Shown here in pieces: positions 34,121-42,900 of a stretch of 64,000 nucleotides of DNA (the stretch's first letter is position 1; each line of letters starts with the position of its first letter). The DNA is taken from positions 124,001-188,000 of the forward strand of contig NZ_LLEI02000064.1 in assembly GCF_001399455.2 (NCBI RefSeq), read 5' to 3'. The position numbers were made by a program, and so were the translations under genes. The stretch comes from Vibrio bivalvicida (lineage in GTDB: Bacteria > Pseudomonadota > Gammaproteobacteria > Enterobacterales > Vibrionaceae). Below the pieces are notes generated by a model that did not search any database, was not told where the DNA came from, and saw only the letters and a list, made by a program, of their open reading frames with translations.

Positions 34121-34702
34121 ATGATAATGAAATGGCACAGTATTAATATAACTATAGCGGCAGCAATGCTGATCACTTTACCTTCAGGGGTAAATAGTGC
34201 TCACTGTGACGCTAAATCTTGGAATCGTGCCCTCAAACTGCAATATGAGTTAGAGCAGCTATATAACTTCCATTCCAATCGATTCAATCAGTTCCTGCAA
34301 ATACATCAGATCCAACCTTTTTTGTATCAAGAGTTCACTGCAAAAGAGTTGAGCAGCCTTTGGCAAAGTGGTAATCAAGCCTTTCATCAGCAAATGCGCT
34401 CTCAGGCTGAGGCCTCCGCGGCTGTAATAGAGAGGATTGAAGAAGAACAGAGTCTGCTTATTCCTTTGAGCAACCAAGCCCGAGCATTGGAGCAGCGTTG
34501 GATTACAATTAGTCAGCACTGTCAAGATACCGGAAACCAGCCGAACGTCATTAACAGTTGGCAGTATTCACAGCTCAACCAAGCACTAAATGTCGATATT
34601 GAAGACCTGATTAGTAAGCTCAATGTGCTCAAATCTCGCTATGGGAGAGAAATCGAAGCTTTAGAAAACGCCAAACCTCACGATACTCGGCCCGAAAACT
34701 AG
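34121..34702 (+). CDS. Predicted periplasmic helical protein, unknown
   Basis: The protein (193 residues from the ATG at 34121) has a probable signal peptide (hydrophobic residues 9-22 and a likely cut near VNSA) and a mature part that is almost entirely helical, with coiled-coil stretches such as MRSQAEASAAVIERIEEEQ. Two cysteines may pair. The start is uncertain: a GTG at 34103 and an ATG at 34127 are also possible, and no ribosome binding site is well placed. No family recognised. It is divergent from the SH3-like gene with about 50 bases between starts, so the promoters must overlap. Confidence 0.55.
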   Translation: MIMKWHSINITIAAAMLITLPSGVNSAHCDAKSWNRALKLQYELEQLYNFHSNRFNQFLQIHQIQPFLYQEFTAKELSSLWQSGNQAFHQQMRSQAEASAAVIERIEEEQSLLIPLSNQARALEQRWITISQHCQDTGNQPNVINSWQYSQLNQALNVDIEDLISKLNVLKSRYGREIEALENAKPHDTRPEN

Positions 34703-34876
34703 AGCGATGTACGCAAATCCACAACAAGCACAGAAACCAACTCATTCGCAATGACAATTAAATCAACTCTCACAGTCACCCTAAAACTTAGCCCATTCAA
34801 TATCAATTATCATTTGCATTAATATCAATTGCAGTTACCATTTATGTACACGTAACAGACTATCGCTGAAACTACC

Positions 34877-37204
34877 TTGAAACTCGCTTTGTCTCTTAAA
34901 CATCTCGCACTCATTTGGTTGATTGGTACCTCCTTTGCAGCAGCAACCTACCTGACTGTTCACCATTACGAAACCCAAAAGCTCAATGCTCAGCTTGAAG
35001 GGCAATTGAATAACCAGGTACAAACTCTCCAGCAGTCACTCTACACTATTAAAAATCTACTCTATTCAACTAGGGCATTTCTATCCCATGGGAATCAACC
35101 AACCCCTAAGCAATTTGAAGCCTATTTTTCAGAACAATCGACTCAACTTTCAACCATTCAATCCGTTGTTTGGGCCCCTGTCGTTTCAATAAATGATGTC
35201 GATAAATTTGAACAAGTCGCACGAAAAAATGGATTTTTGGGCTTCAAGCTCGCGCCCCCTTTATCGAGTAACGGCTCCAAGGCGTGGTTTTTAGACAACG
35301 AGACTCTTCCAGTGTTTTACCTTTCTTCCTCTTTTGAAGGAAGTGATTACCTGGGCTTTCGATTAGAGAGTGAAGACACATTGGTTAACGCCATGTCACG
35401 CTCCATTACCACCAAGCGAATAGGTGCTGTCGACTTTATTAAAGAGGGACAGTTGGGCGCACACCTTGTTTTACCTAAGTTTTCGAACAATGGAAAGTTA
35501 GACGGATTTATTGTTGCTAAGGTAGTTTTCCATGAACTACTTGGCGAAATATGGCAAAGAGAAGTCAACTCCGCATCGTCAGAGATTGAAGTTTACACCC
35601 AGCCCGGCCATGAGCTTGCGTTCGAATCACACATCAATACTAAGCTGAAAGAAGAGGGGCTAACAACTCGACTTGTTTCTCTAACTCAGAACATACAAGT
35701 CCCTCTGTTTAATCAGGAGTGGATAGTCTCAGTTTCTAAAATGGACAATAGCGGAAGCACAGTACTCTACAGCACCGCATCTGTACTTCTTATTTTTCTG
35801 TTAACGGGCACCATCAGCATAGCAGCTAACTTTTACGCCACCCGACTGAAAGTCTCTGACCAACTAATCGAAGAGAAGACTCGAACACTTGAAATCCAAG
35901 CGGTGAGGGACAACTTAACTGGATTAAGTAATCGAACTGCACTCAACCGAGAAGTGGAGAATCAACTCCAACAGCTACGACAAGCCTCATCTTGTGGTTT
36001 TTCAATACTCTTTATTGATCTTGACCGATTCAAAGTCATTAACGATTCCATGGGACATCTACATGGCGACAAATTGCTCATGGAAGTCGCTTCACGATTA
36101 ACAAGCCACTGCCGAGATGATGATATGAGTTTCCGATTCGGCGGTGACGAATTTATCATCTGCTTACCTCGCTTAACGTCACGTGGTGCACTCACTCACA
36201 TTTGTCATCGCTATGCTAAAGTACTGAGCCAACCATATGTTATTGAGGATCAGGCGTGTCATATTGGCGCGAGTATCGGGATTTCTGTGGTAACCGACCC
36301 CAATCAAACCTTGGCAGGCATATTGCGTGAAGCTGACACCGCTATGTATAGAGCCAAAAACTCTTCCAATGAAAAAGTGGTATTTTTCCACGAGCAAATG
36401 TTTAACCAAGCCAAAAAGCGCTTTACGTTAGAGCAAGAGCTGACAGGAGCCCTTGCCTTCAAGCAGTTGTCTTTGGTCTATCAACCCATTTATTCGACCA
36501 GCAGCGATACCGTCGTAGCATTTGAATCCTTGCTCCGATGGAACCACCCTAAACTTGGTTTTATCTCACCTGAAGAATTCATTCCAATTGCAGAAGAGAC
36601 AGGACAGATCATATTAATTGGAGATTGGGTAGCCCAAGAGTGCTGTAAAATAATAGACAGACTTTGGCACACGCATTCAGCAAAGCACGTCCCACGTTTT
36701 AACATTAATGTTTCAGCGAAACAGTTTGAGTCTGAACATATTTACCACACGCTATTACACCTTCTAGACAAGCACAATTTTCCAGCCCACCTAATTGGTA
36801 TTGAGATAACAGAGTCTATGCTTTTGGCTGACGAGTGTACGGCAACTCAGCTACAGCGGATTAAGGATCTGGGCGTATCGCTCTATTTGGATGACTTTGG
36901 CACCGGGTTCTCATCTCTCTCAGTACTGAATGATTACCCAGTCGACGTCCTTAAAGTTGACCGCAGCTTTGTTAGCCGCATTGCACTAGGCCAACACAAC
37001 GCCGACAGCCTTTGCCAGGCAATTATCAACATGGCTCATACCATTGACCTTGAAGTCGTCGCAGAAGGCGTAGAAACACCAGAACAGCTCGCTTTTCTCA
37101 CTCAGCATCGCTGTAACTTCATTCAAGGATATTTAAAGTCTAAACCTCTTACAGTATGTGGGTTAGAAAGTGTGCTCAATAGCCAAACAAAAGTGTCAGC
37201 CTAA
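34877..37204 (+). CDS. CHASE-GGDEF-EAL membrane signalling protein
   Basis: A 775-residue protein. A first membrane helix (about 8-25) is followed by a periplasmic CHASE-like sensor (about 45-270), a second helix (about 294-316), a GGDEF domain (about 340-500) and an EAL domain (about 515-765). The GGDEF motif is intact, with an RDDD (RxxD) inhibitory site five residues before it. In the EAL domain the signature reads ESL, but the other catalytic residues are present (NVSAKQF, EITES, LDDFGTGFSSL, LKVDRSF, AEGVE, QGY). It could make and degrade c-di-GMP. The start is a TTG; no ATG is available because an in-frame stop lies 22 bases upstream and the first helix begins at once. Confidence 0.88.
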   Translation: MKLALSLKHLALIWLIGTSFAAATYLTVHHYETQKLNAQLEGQLNNQVQTLQQSLYTIKNLLYSTRAFLSHGNQPTPKQFEAYFSEQSTQLSTIQSVVWAPVVSINDVDKFEQVARKNGFLGFKLAPPLSSNGSKAWFLDNETLPVFYLSSSFEGSDYLGFRLESEDTLVNAMSRSITTKRIGAVDFIKEGQLGAHLVLPKFSNNGKLDGFIVAKVVFHELLGEIWQREVNSASSEIEVYTQPGHELAFESHINTKLKEEGLTTRLVSLTQNIQVPLFNQEWIVSVSKMDNSGSTVLYSTASVLLIFLLTGTISIAANFYATRLKVSDQLIEEKTRTLEIQAVRDNLTGLSNRTALNREVENQLQQLRQASSCGFSILFIDLDRFKVINDSMGHLHGDKLLMEVASRLTSHCRDDDMSFRFGGDEFIICLPRLTSRGALTHICHRYAKVLSQPYVIEDQACHIGASIGISVVTDPNQTLAGILREADTAMYRAKNSSNEKVVFFHEQMFNQAKKRFTLEQELTGALAFKQLSLVYQPIYSTSSDTVVAFESLLRWNHPKLGFISPEEFIPIAEETGQIILIGDWVAQECCKIIDRLWHTHSAKHVPRFNINVSAKQFESEHIYHTLLHLLDKHNFPAHLIGIEITESMLLADECTATQLQRIKDLGVSLYLDDFGTGFSSLSVLNDYPVDVLKVDRSFVSRIALGQHNADSLCQAIINMAHTIDLEVVAEGVETPEQLAFLTQHRCNFIQGYLKSKPLTVCGLESVLNSQTKVSA

Positions 37205-37341
37205 CCTTATTCGAAAATTCTGAACAACAATAACGAATTTATATTATTTTTTGTGAGTTAATTCACACATATTATTTCTCTCAAGCGCACAAGACGCAGT
37301 TTACAAACTTAAACCTAACCAAGCGTTGAGAGGAATAGATT

Positions 37342-37656
37342 ATGAGAACAATACTTAAAGCCATCGCACTTACAGCTCTAACTTCTACAGTAGCATTTGC
37401 AATGCCAGCGAAAGAGCAGTCAATTAGAATCAAAACGATTGAAAACCAAGCTATCGTGACAATTCTTGAAGGTGGAACTCCGGTCAGCGATGTAAAAGTT
37501 AGGGTTTTAGGCAATGGGGTAAAATACTTCACAACAGGTGAAAAAGGCACTTTCATGGCCGCAAACCTGCTGGACAATGGACGCACATTTACTTTCGAAA
37601 TTATTGATGACAACGGTGACATTATCCGTGAGCAACGCTATCTTTCATCGTTCTAG
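37342..37656 (+). CDS. Small secreted protein with an Ig-like/regulatory-like domain, unknown
   Basis: A 104-residue protein with a signal peptide (cleavage likely after AFA, residue 20) and a beta-rich mature domain. The pattern IVTILEGGTPVSDVKVRVLGNG, then FTTGEKGTF, resembles carboxypeptidase-regulatory-like or transthyretin-like beta sandwiches, found in many small periplasmic proteins. No catalytic residues are recognisable. GAGAGG before the ATG supports the start, and a strong terminator follows, so it is probably a single-gene unit. Confidence 0.65.
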   Translation: MRTILKAIALTALTSTVAFAMPAKEQSIRIKTIENQAIVTILEGGTPVSDVKVRVLGNGVKYFTTGEKGTFMAANLLDNGRTFTFEIIDDNGDIIREQRYLSSF

Positions 37657-37681
37657 TCACTGAGAATGAGTTTATAATGCG

Positions 37682-37716
37682 AAAGCCTGAGTACTGCTAC
37701 TCAGGCTTTGTTTTTT
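37682..37716. terminator. Bidirectional intrinsic terminator
   Basis: AAAGCCTGAGTA and TACTCAGGCTTT form a perfect 12-bp stem with loop CTGC, followed by GTTTTTT. It lies between the convergent small secreted gene and phhB. Confidence 0.92.
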
Positions 37717-37717
37717 A

Positions 37718-38047
37718 CTAGTCTAATCTGTCGCACTTGGCAGCACATATAAAATCATTCTGATGCAGCCCTTTGATCGAGTGGCTCCACCAAGTAATGG
37801 TCACCTTACCCCATTCCAATAAAATTGACGGATGATGAAATTCGTCTTCAGCAAGTTCAGAAACTTTATTAGCAAACGCCCACGCCAACTTATAGTTCTT
37901 AAATTTATACTCTTTTTCAAGTTGAGGAATACCATCACGTTCCAATATCTGCCAGCCTTGTAACTCAGTAAGTAATAGCCGTCTTTCTTCTGCCCCTAAT
38001 GCCACTGCACTACTAGTACAAGACTCACAACGTAATTCATCAAGCAT
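37718..38047 (-). CDS. phhB: Pterin-4-alpha-carbinolamine dehydratase
   Basis: A 109-residue protein with the conserved DCoH/PhhB core: WQILERDGIPQLEKEYKFKNY, then FANKVSELAEDEFHHPSI with the catalytic histidine pair, and VTITWWSHSIKGL. It recycles the tetrahydropterin cofactor of phenylalanine hydroxylase. Its ATG overlaps the last codons of phhA by 8 bases, with a GGAAG ribosome binding site inside phhA, indicating translational coupling. Confidence 0.95.
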   Translation of the reverse strand: MLDELRCESCTSSAVALGAEERRLLLTELQGWQILERDGIPQLEKEYKFKNYKLAWAFANKVSELAEDEFHHPSILLEWGKVTITWWSHSIKGLHQNDFICAAKCDRLD

Positions 38048-38831
38048 GTGTCACTTCCTTTGGTTCAAATAATGGGGGTAATAGTCCCGCCTGCATGGCT
38101 TGTTTGACATGAAACATCAAATCCATTTTGCTGAGCTTGTACAGTTGTTGGATGTTGTCCAAAACAAAGTACTCAGGCTGCATAATGTCGATTCGGTAAG
38201 GAGTACGAAGCACAGTATGAATATCAAACTCTACTCGTTGTGTATTTGGATCATCGAGTGCGTACACCGTTTCACCAGGGGAAGATAAGATACCACCACC
38301 ATAAATCTTGGTTTGATCGCCCTCTTTCACCAAACCAAACTCGACAGTAAACCAGTATAACCTTGCGAGATACACTCGCTGTTTATCAGTAGCATTGCAA
38401 CCCAACGCACCATACGTATGAGTAAACTCAGCAAACTCGGGATTGGTCAGCATGGCACAATGACCGAAGATCTCATGAAAGAAATCCGGCTCTTGTAGGT
38501 AGTCGAATTCATCTCGATTGCGAAGAAAAGTGGCAACTGGAAACTTCTTCTCAGATAGAAGGGCAAAAAAACGGTCAAAATTGATCAATGCAGGAACAGG
38601 TTCTACCTGCCACCCTGTCGTGTCTTTAAGGACACGGTTAATATCAACTAACTGTGGCGCTCTATCTATAGGTAAATCGAGCAATTCGAGCCCCGCCAAA
38701 TACTCTTTGCAGGCGCGCTGTTTTACCAAATGAAGCTGCCGTTCAACCAAATCACGCCAAACAGCGTTCTCTTCAGAACTCCACTCCACAATCCCGTGTT
38801 CATTCACAGGTTTAGAATGATACCGTGCCAT
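38040..38831 (-). CDS. phhA: Phenylalanine 4-monooxygenase
   Basis: A 263-residue iron- and pterin-dependent enzyme that hydroxylates phenylalanine to tyrosine. Iron ligands are the two histidines in HEIFGHCAML and the glutamate in WFTVEFGL; the pterin-binding region includes FLRNRDEFDYLQEPD. The ATG at 38831 has GGAG seven bases upstream and fits the usual length; the longest frame would add eight residues without a ribosome binding site. It is the first gene of phhA-phhB and diverges from acetoacetyl-CoA synthetase across a TyrR-like box. Confidence 0.95.
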   Translation of the reverse strand: MARYHSKPVNEHGIVEWSSEENAVWRDLVERQLHLVKQRACKEYLAGLELLDLPIDRAPQLVDINRVLKDTTGWQVEPVPALINFDRFFALLSEKKFPVATFLRNRDEFDYLQEPDFFHEIFGHCAMLTNPEFAEFTHTYGALGCNATDKQRVYLARLYWFTVEFGLVKEGDQTKIYGGGILSSPGETVYALDDPNTQRVEFDIHTVLRTPYRIDIMQPEYFVLDNIQQLYKLSKMDLMFHVKQAMQAGLLPPLFEPKEVTHA

Positions 38832-38923
38832 ACCTAGCTCCATTAACAAATCCATTACATTAAGCCTATCGTCATGCTAGGACGCTGACAATTTTCCAAG
38901 TAAACTCTCCCTCCGAACTCACC

Positions 38924-38941
38924 TGTAACATAAATTTTACA
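38924..38941. promoter_or_regulatory. TyrR/PhhR-like box
   Basis: TGTAAC-N6-TTTACA matches the TyrR consensus TGTAAA-N6-TTTACA with one mismatch. It lies between divergent phhA and aacS, 93 bases from the phhA start and 116 bases from the aacS start. Confidence 0.6.
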
Positions 38942-39056
38942 TTTAACAGCTTTTTGCTTATTTTTCATGTATCTGAAGTCAGTCTATATGTTTGACTTTG
39001 GCTATATTTTCATCAAAGCTTATCTGAATAACGGAGAACAATACGACGAGGATGTC

Positions 39057-41057
39057 ATGTCTAATTCAGAGCCAACCTTCCCTTCCCCTATCTGGGCGCC
39101 TAGTCTCGAACGAATTGAATCATCAAACTTAAAACAATTTATAAAACACATTAATATTCAAGGCGATGCGATAGAAAATTACGCTGATTTACACCGTTGG
39201 TCTGTCGAATGCAAAAAAGATTTTTGGTTAGAAGTTTGGCAGTTTTGTGATGTCATCGGCTACAAAGGTGACTGTATTTTAGGTGAAGGATTAGCAAAGT
39301 GGGACACATTTAGCCCAAGCAGAGACACTATATGGTTTCCACAATCGCAGCTTAACTATGCTGAAAATTTACTCGCCTACGCATTTCAAGCCCCTGACGA
39401 TATCGCCATTTGGTTTAAGAATGAGCGTGGAGACTGCCGTAAACTTTCGTGGCAGGAGTTGTGTGATCAGGTGTCCGTTCTTCAGCAATGGCTAAAGCAA
39501 AATGGTGTCGAAAAAGGCGACGTTGTCGCTGGATATTTACCTCATATGCCAGAAACCATCATTGCCATGTTAGCGACAACCAGTTTAGGGGCAATTTGGA
39601 CTTCAACGTCTCCTGACTTTGGTGCTGAAAGCGTCATTGAACGCTTTGGCCAAGTACAACCTAAAGTGCTTTTTTGTTGCAATGGCTACGACTTCAATGG
39701 CAAAACCTTTCATATGGAGGAAAAAAACCGCCAAATCGTCGATGCAATACCTAGTTTGATCAATACCTGTCAAATCGACTATTTATCTTCCCAATCTAGC
39801 AATCAGGGGCATAGTGACTCTTTCTCCGATTGGGAGGCCATTTTAGCCAGCTACTTGCCACGTGGTATGCGATACCAAAGAATCAGCTTTAATGATCCTT
39901 TGTTTGTGCTCTACTCTTCTGGTACTACAGGAAAACCAAAGTGTATTGTTCACTCCGTTGGCGGAACCATTTTAAACCATTTAAAGGAGCATCAACTTCA
40001 TTGTGATGTTCAGCCTAAGGATCGGGTTTTCTACTATACGACTTGTGGTTGGATGATGTGGAATTGGCATGTTTCAGCACTGGCAAGCGGCGCTACCTTA
40101 GTCATTTATGATGGCAGTCCTATGCACCCTAATCCCAATACACTTTGGCAGTTATGCGAAGACGCCGAGGTGACTTTGTTTGGAACATCAGCGAAATACC
40201 TCGAAGCCTTAGAGAAAACACAGTTCAATCCAAGTAGCAGTTATTCGCTTAAGTCTCTTCGCACATTGTGTTCTACAGGTTCTGTCTTGTATCCCGAACA
40301 GTTTGACTATGTATATGCTAACATCAAAGTCGACCTCCATCTTGCCTCTATCTCTGGAGGTACTGATATCTGCGGATGCTTCGTCTTGGGTAACCCTATT
40401 TCGCCAGTTTATCGTGGGGAATGCCAAGGTGCCGGTTTGGGTATGGATGTCACTGTATTTAATGAAATGGGTAATGAGGTGATTGCAGAACGAGGTGAAC
40501 TGGTTTGCCGCAACAGCTTTCCCAATCAACCGATCGGCTTTTGGCATGACAATGGTGAACGCTATCACCACGCCTATTGGGGCAAATTTACTAATACTTG
40601 GCACCATGGGGACGATGTCGAAATAACGCTACGAGATGGTATGATTTTCTACGGACGAAGTGACACTACTCTCAACCCTGGAGGGGTGCGAATTGGTACC
40701 GCTGAAATTTATCAGAAAGTAAACCAGTTAGCTGAAATTCAAGACTCAATTGCAGTAGGAAGACGCGTCAATGGGGATGAAAAAATTGTATTGTTTGTCC
40801 AACTGAATCCCGATCACACTCTGACTGATCAGTTAACGTCAGTAATAAAACAAACTCTGCGAGAGCAATGTTCTCCACGTCACATACCATCAGAAATCTA
40901 TACCTTAAGTGAAATACCAAAGACCAAATCAGGCAAACTGGTAGAGCTCGCCGTGAAACAAGTTCTCCATGGCCAAGAGATCAAAAACAAAGGTGCTATC
41001 GCCAACCCGTGGGTGTTGGAAGAAGTCAAAAAGCACCAAAACACCCCTGTTACATAA
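39057..41057 (+). CDS. Acetoacetate--CoA ligase (acetoacetyl-CoA synthetase)
   Basis: A 666-residue adenylate-forming enzyme that activates acetoacetate with ATP and CoA. The AMP-binding motif LYSSGTTGKPKCIVHS is near residue 285, SISGGTDICGCF is the family-specific A5 region, and the C-terminal lysine motif EIPKTKSGKLVE is near 630. Length and motifs fit the acetoacetyl-CoA synthetase (AacS/AcsA-like) branch. I start at 39057 (MSNSEPTF) behind GAGG rather than 90 bases upstream, because the added N-terminus is atypical. Acetoacetate is the end product of phenylalanine and tyrosine breakdown, consistent with the divergent phhAB genes. Confidence 0.88.
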   Translation: MSNSEPTFPSPIWAPSLERIESSNLKQFIKHINIQGDAIENYADLHRWSVECKKDFWLEVWQFCDVIGYKGDCILGEGLAKWDTFSPSRDTIWFPQSQLNYAENLLAYAFQAPDDIAIWFKNERGDCRKLSWQELCDQVSVLQQWLKQNGVEKGDVVAGYLPHMPETIIAMLATTSLGAIWTSTSPDFGAESVIERFGQVQPKVLFCCNGYDFNGKTFHMEEKNRQIVDAIPSLINTCQIDYLSSQSSNQGHSDSFSDWEAILASYLPRGMRYQRISFNDPLFVLYSSGTTGKPKCIVHSVGGTILNHLKEHQLHCDVQPKDRVFYYTTCGWMMWNWHVSALASGATLVIYDGSPMHPNPNTLWQLCEDAEVTLFGTSAKYLEALEKTQFNPSSSYSLKSLRTLCSTGSVLYPEQFDYVYANIKVDLHLASISGGTDICGCFVLGNPISPVYRGECQGAGLGMDVTVFNEMGNEVIAERGELVCRNSFPNQPIGFWHDNGERYHHAYWGKFTNTWHHGDDVEITLRDGMIFYGRSDTTLNPGGVRIGTAEIYQKVNQLAEIQDSIAVGRRVNGDEKIVLFVQLNPDHTLTDQLTSVIKQTLREQCSPRHIPSEIYTLSEIPKTKSGKLVELAVKQVLHGQEIKNKGAIANPWVLEEVKKHQNTPVT

Positions 41058-41061
41058 ACAA

Positions 41062-41090
41062 AAAAGCCCGACACATTCCATCGGGCTTTT
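41062..41090. terminator. Bidirectional intrinsic terminator
   Basis: AAAAGCCCGA and TCGGGCTTTT form a 10-bp stem with T-runs on both strands. It lies between the convergent acetoacetyl-CoA synthetase and methyltransferase genes. Confidence 0.9.
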
Positions 41091-41109
41091 ATAATCTCAT
41101 CAAGAGCTA

Positions 41110-41688
41110 TTATTTCTTAGCTACAGCCATTAAAACTTTTAGTGAACCATCGGGTGCTTCAATATCGAACGGCGTCGTGACGACCACTTCACTGAAACCT
41201 ACGCTAGACAACACTTGCTGCGCGTGCGTAATAGTCATACCACCAACTTGGTCTTTATCTGACAGCCAATCCCAATGGACAAAATAGCTACCTTCATCAA
41301 GCAAGCTAAAGACAATGTCTGCAGTATCAGAGTAACTTGGTAAGAAACTACACACCGAGGATGCAACTACCAAATCAAATTGAGCACGAAATGCTGGGTG
41401 CATAGCCACAAGACCACGGCTTAAGATATCAACCACTGGCTCTACGTTAGTTAGTTCTTTCATATCTAGCTGTTCGATCATGGCCTCTGAACTGTCTAAT
41501 GCAACAATGTCTTTTGTAAATGGTGACAACCGCTGACTCAGCAAACCCGTGCCACAACCAAAGTCCAGAATATGCATTCCTTTAATATCGACAACTTTCT
41601 GTAACGATTCAAACGCCTTGTCTGCGTAATCATTGGTCGCGGTATCCGCATCCCAATTCGCTGCGACATCGTCCCAACTCTTAGCCAT
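41110..41688 (-). CDS. Class I SAM-dependent methyltransferase
   Basis: A 192-residue single-domain methyltransferase with the SAM-binding motif HILDFGCGTGLLSQRL, acidic motif II VALDSSEAM, and FDLVVASSV. The substrate is unknown; similar proteins act on small molecules. GGGAG lies six bases before the ATG at 41688 (another ATG lies three bases earlier). Confidence 0.82.
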   Translation of the reverse strand: MAKSWDDVAANWDADTATNDYADKAFESLQKVVDIKGMHILDFGCGTGLLSQRLSPFTKDIVALDSSEAMIEQLDMKELTNVEPVVDILSRGLVAMHPAFRAQFDLVVASSVCSFLPSYSDTADIVFSLLDEGSYFVHWDWLSDKDQVGGMTITHAQQVLSSVGFSEVVVTTPFDIEAPDGSLKVLMAVAKK

Positions 41689-41832
41689 CATGATCTCCCT
41701 GTTACTACATTCATTTGGCGCTGCTCAAGAGTATCAAAACTGCATGAAATTCATAGCATTTCAATGCTGAAAACAGACAACTGCCTAGGATTAATATAAT
41801 ATCGACTTTAAGCTAATCAAATTGAACAAAAG

Positions 41833-42711
41833 ATGAACTTAACTCAAGTCGAAGCTTTTTGTACGGTTGCTGATACCGGTTCTGTCTCGGAAGCCGCACG
41901 CCAACTTGAATGTAACCGTACTAAATTAAGTATGGCAATCAAGGCATTGGAAAAAGATCTTGATGTAGAACTTTTTGTTCGCAGCGGGAATAACCTTGTG
42001 CTCTCAGAAGCAGGCAAAGCCATCTACAAAGATTGCCACAATCTTTTGGTAACGGCTTCGCGTATTCGTCAGACTTGCGCTCAAGTTTCAGGAAAGTTTA
42101 ACGCAGAAGTATGGATAGCACGGGATGATTCCTTACCAGATGAACTGTGGCACGACTTATCCCATCGACTAAACAATCACTTTCCAGCCACGACTTTCAA
42201 TATCGTGCTTGCGTCCAGCGGTGACCTAGCCAATCTCGTTGCCACCTCTCAAGTCGACTTTGCTTTTGGTGTTGATTATGAACGCCTCGACGACCCACTA
42301 GTAACGTATCAGCCACTCGGAAAGATAAGGTTAATGTCGGTTTGTCGAACCAGCCACCCGTTAGCCCGGTTACGCCGCGTTTCCGACGATGTACTACGCA
42401 ACGCCATGCAAGCTGTCATGGTCTACCTTAATGAGAAAGATAACCCTGAGCTACAACCCTTTTCTCTTCGCTATATCGGTTTCTCAAGTTTTGAATACAT
42501 GCTCAATACGATTATGGAAGAAGACGCTTGGGGCGTGCTACCCGAACCTCTTATCCGCCATTTACTGAGAAAACAAGATCTTGCAGTCATTAAGCATACT
42601 TACGGTTTAACACAGGAAGACTATTGTATGTTTACCGCAGCAGGTATGACAGAGCACCCTGGAATGTCTTGGCTAGCCGACAAGCTCAACGAGTACCTGT
42701 TTGATTTCTAG
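41833..42711 (+). CDS. LysR-family transcriptional regulator
   Basis: A 292-residue regulator with the LysR winged helix (LTQVEAFCTVADTGSVSEAA, then RTKLSMAIKALEKDLDVELF) and an effector domain from about residue 90. The ribosome binding site is weak. It is divergent from the methyltransferase gene 141 bases away, so that gene may be its target. The effector is unknown. Confidence 0.87.
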   Translation: MNLTQVEAFCTVADTGSVSEAARQLECNRTKLSMAIKALEKDLDVELFVRSGNNLVLSEAGKAIYKDCHNLLVTASRIRQTCAQVSGKFNAEVWIARDDSLPDELWHDLSHRLNNHFPATTFNIVLASSGDLANLVATSQVDFAFGVDYERLDDPLVTYQPLGKIRLMSVCRTSHPLARLRRVSDDVLRNAMQAVMVYLNEKDNPELQPFSLRYIGFSSFEYMLNTIMEEDAWGVLPEPLIRHLLRKQDLAVIKHTYGLTQEDYCMFTAAGMTEHPGMSWLADKLNEYLFDF

Positions 42712-42900
42712 CGCCTTGCTCAAGAAACAACCATCAGTGAGCGTCAATAATCATGACACCAAGAATCTACTCTATCTTGTTGAATTTTAATGACAAAGCA
42801 AAATAGAACAAAAATACACCATACTTAAAACGTATATAATGTTTGTGAAATGCTCTAGTTTTGAGAACACTGTAAGTGTCTATAAACAAGAGATTTCAGT

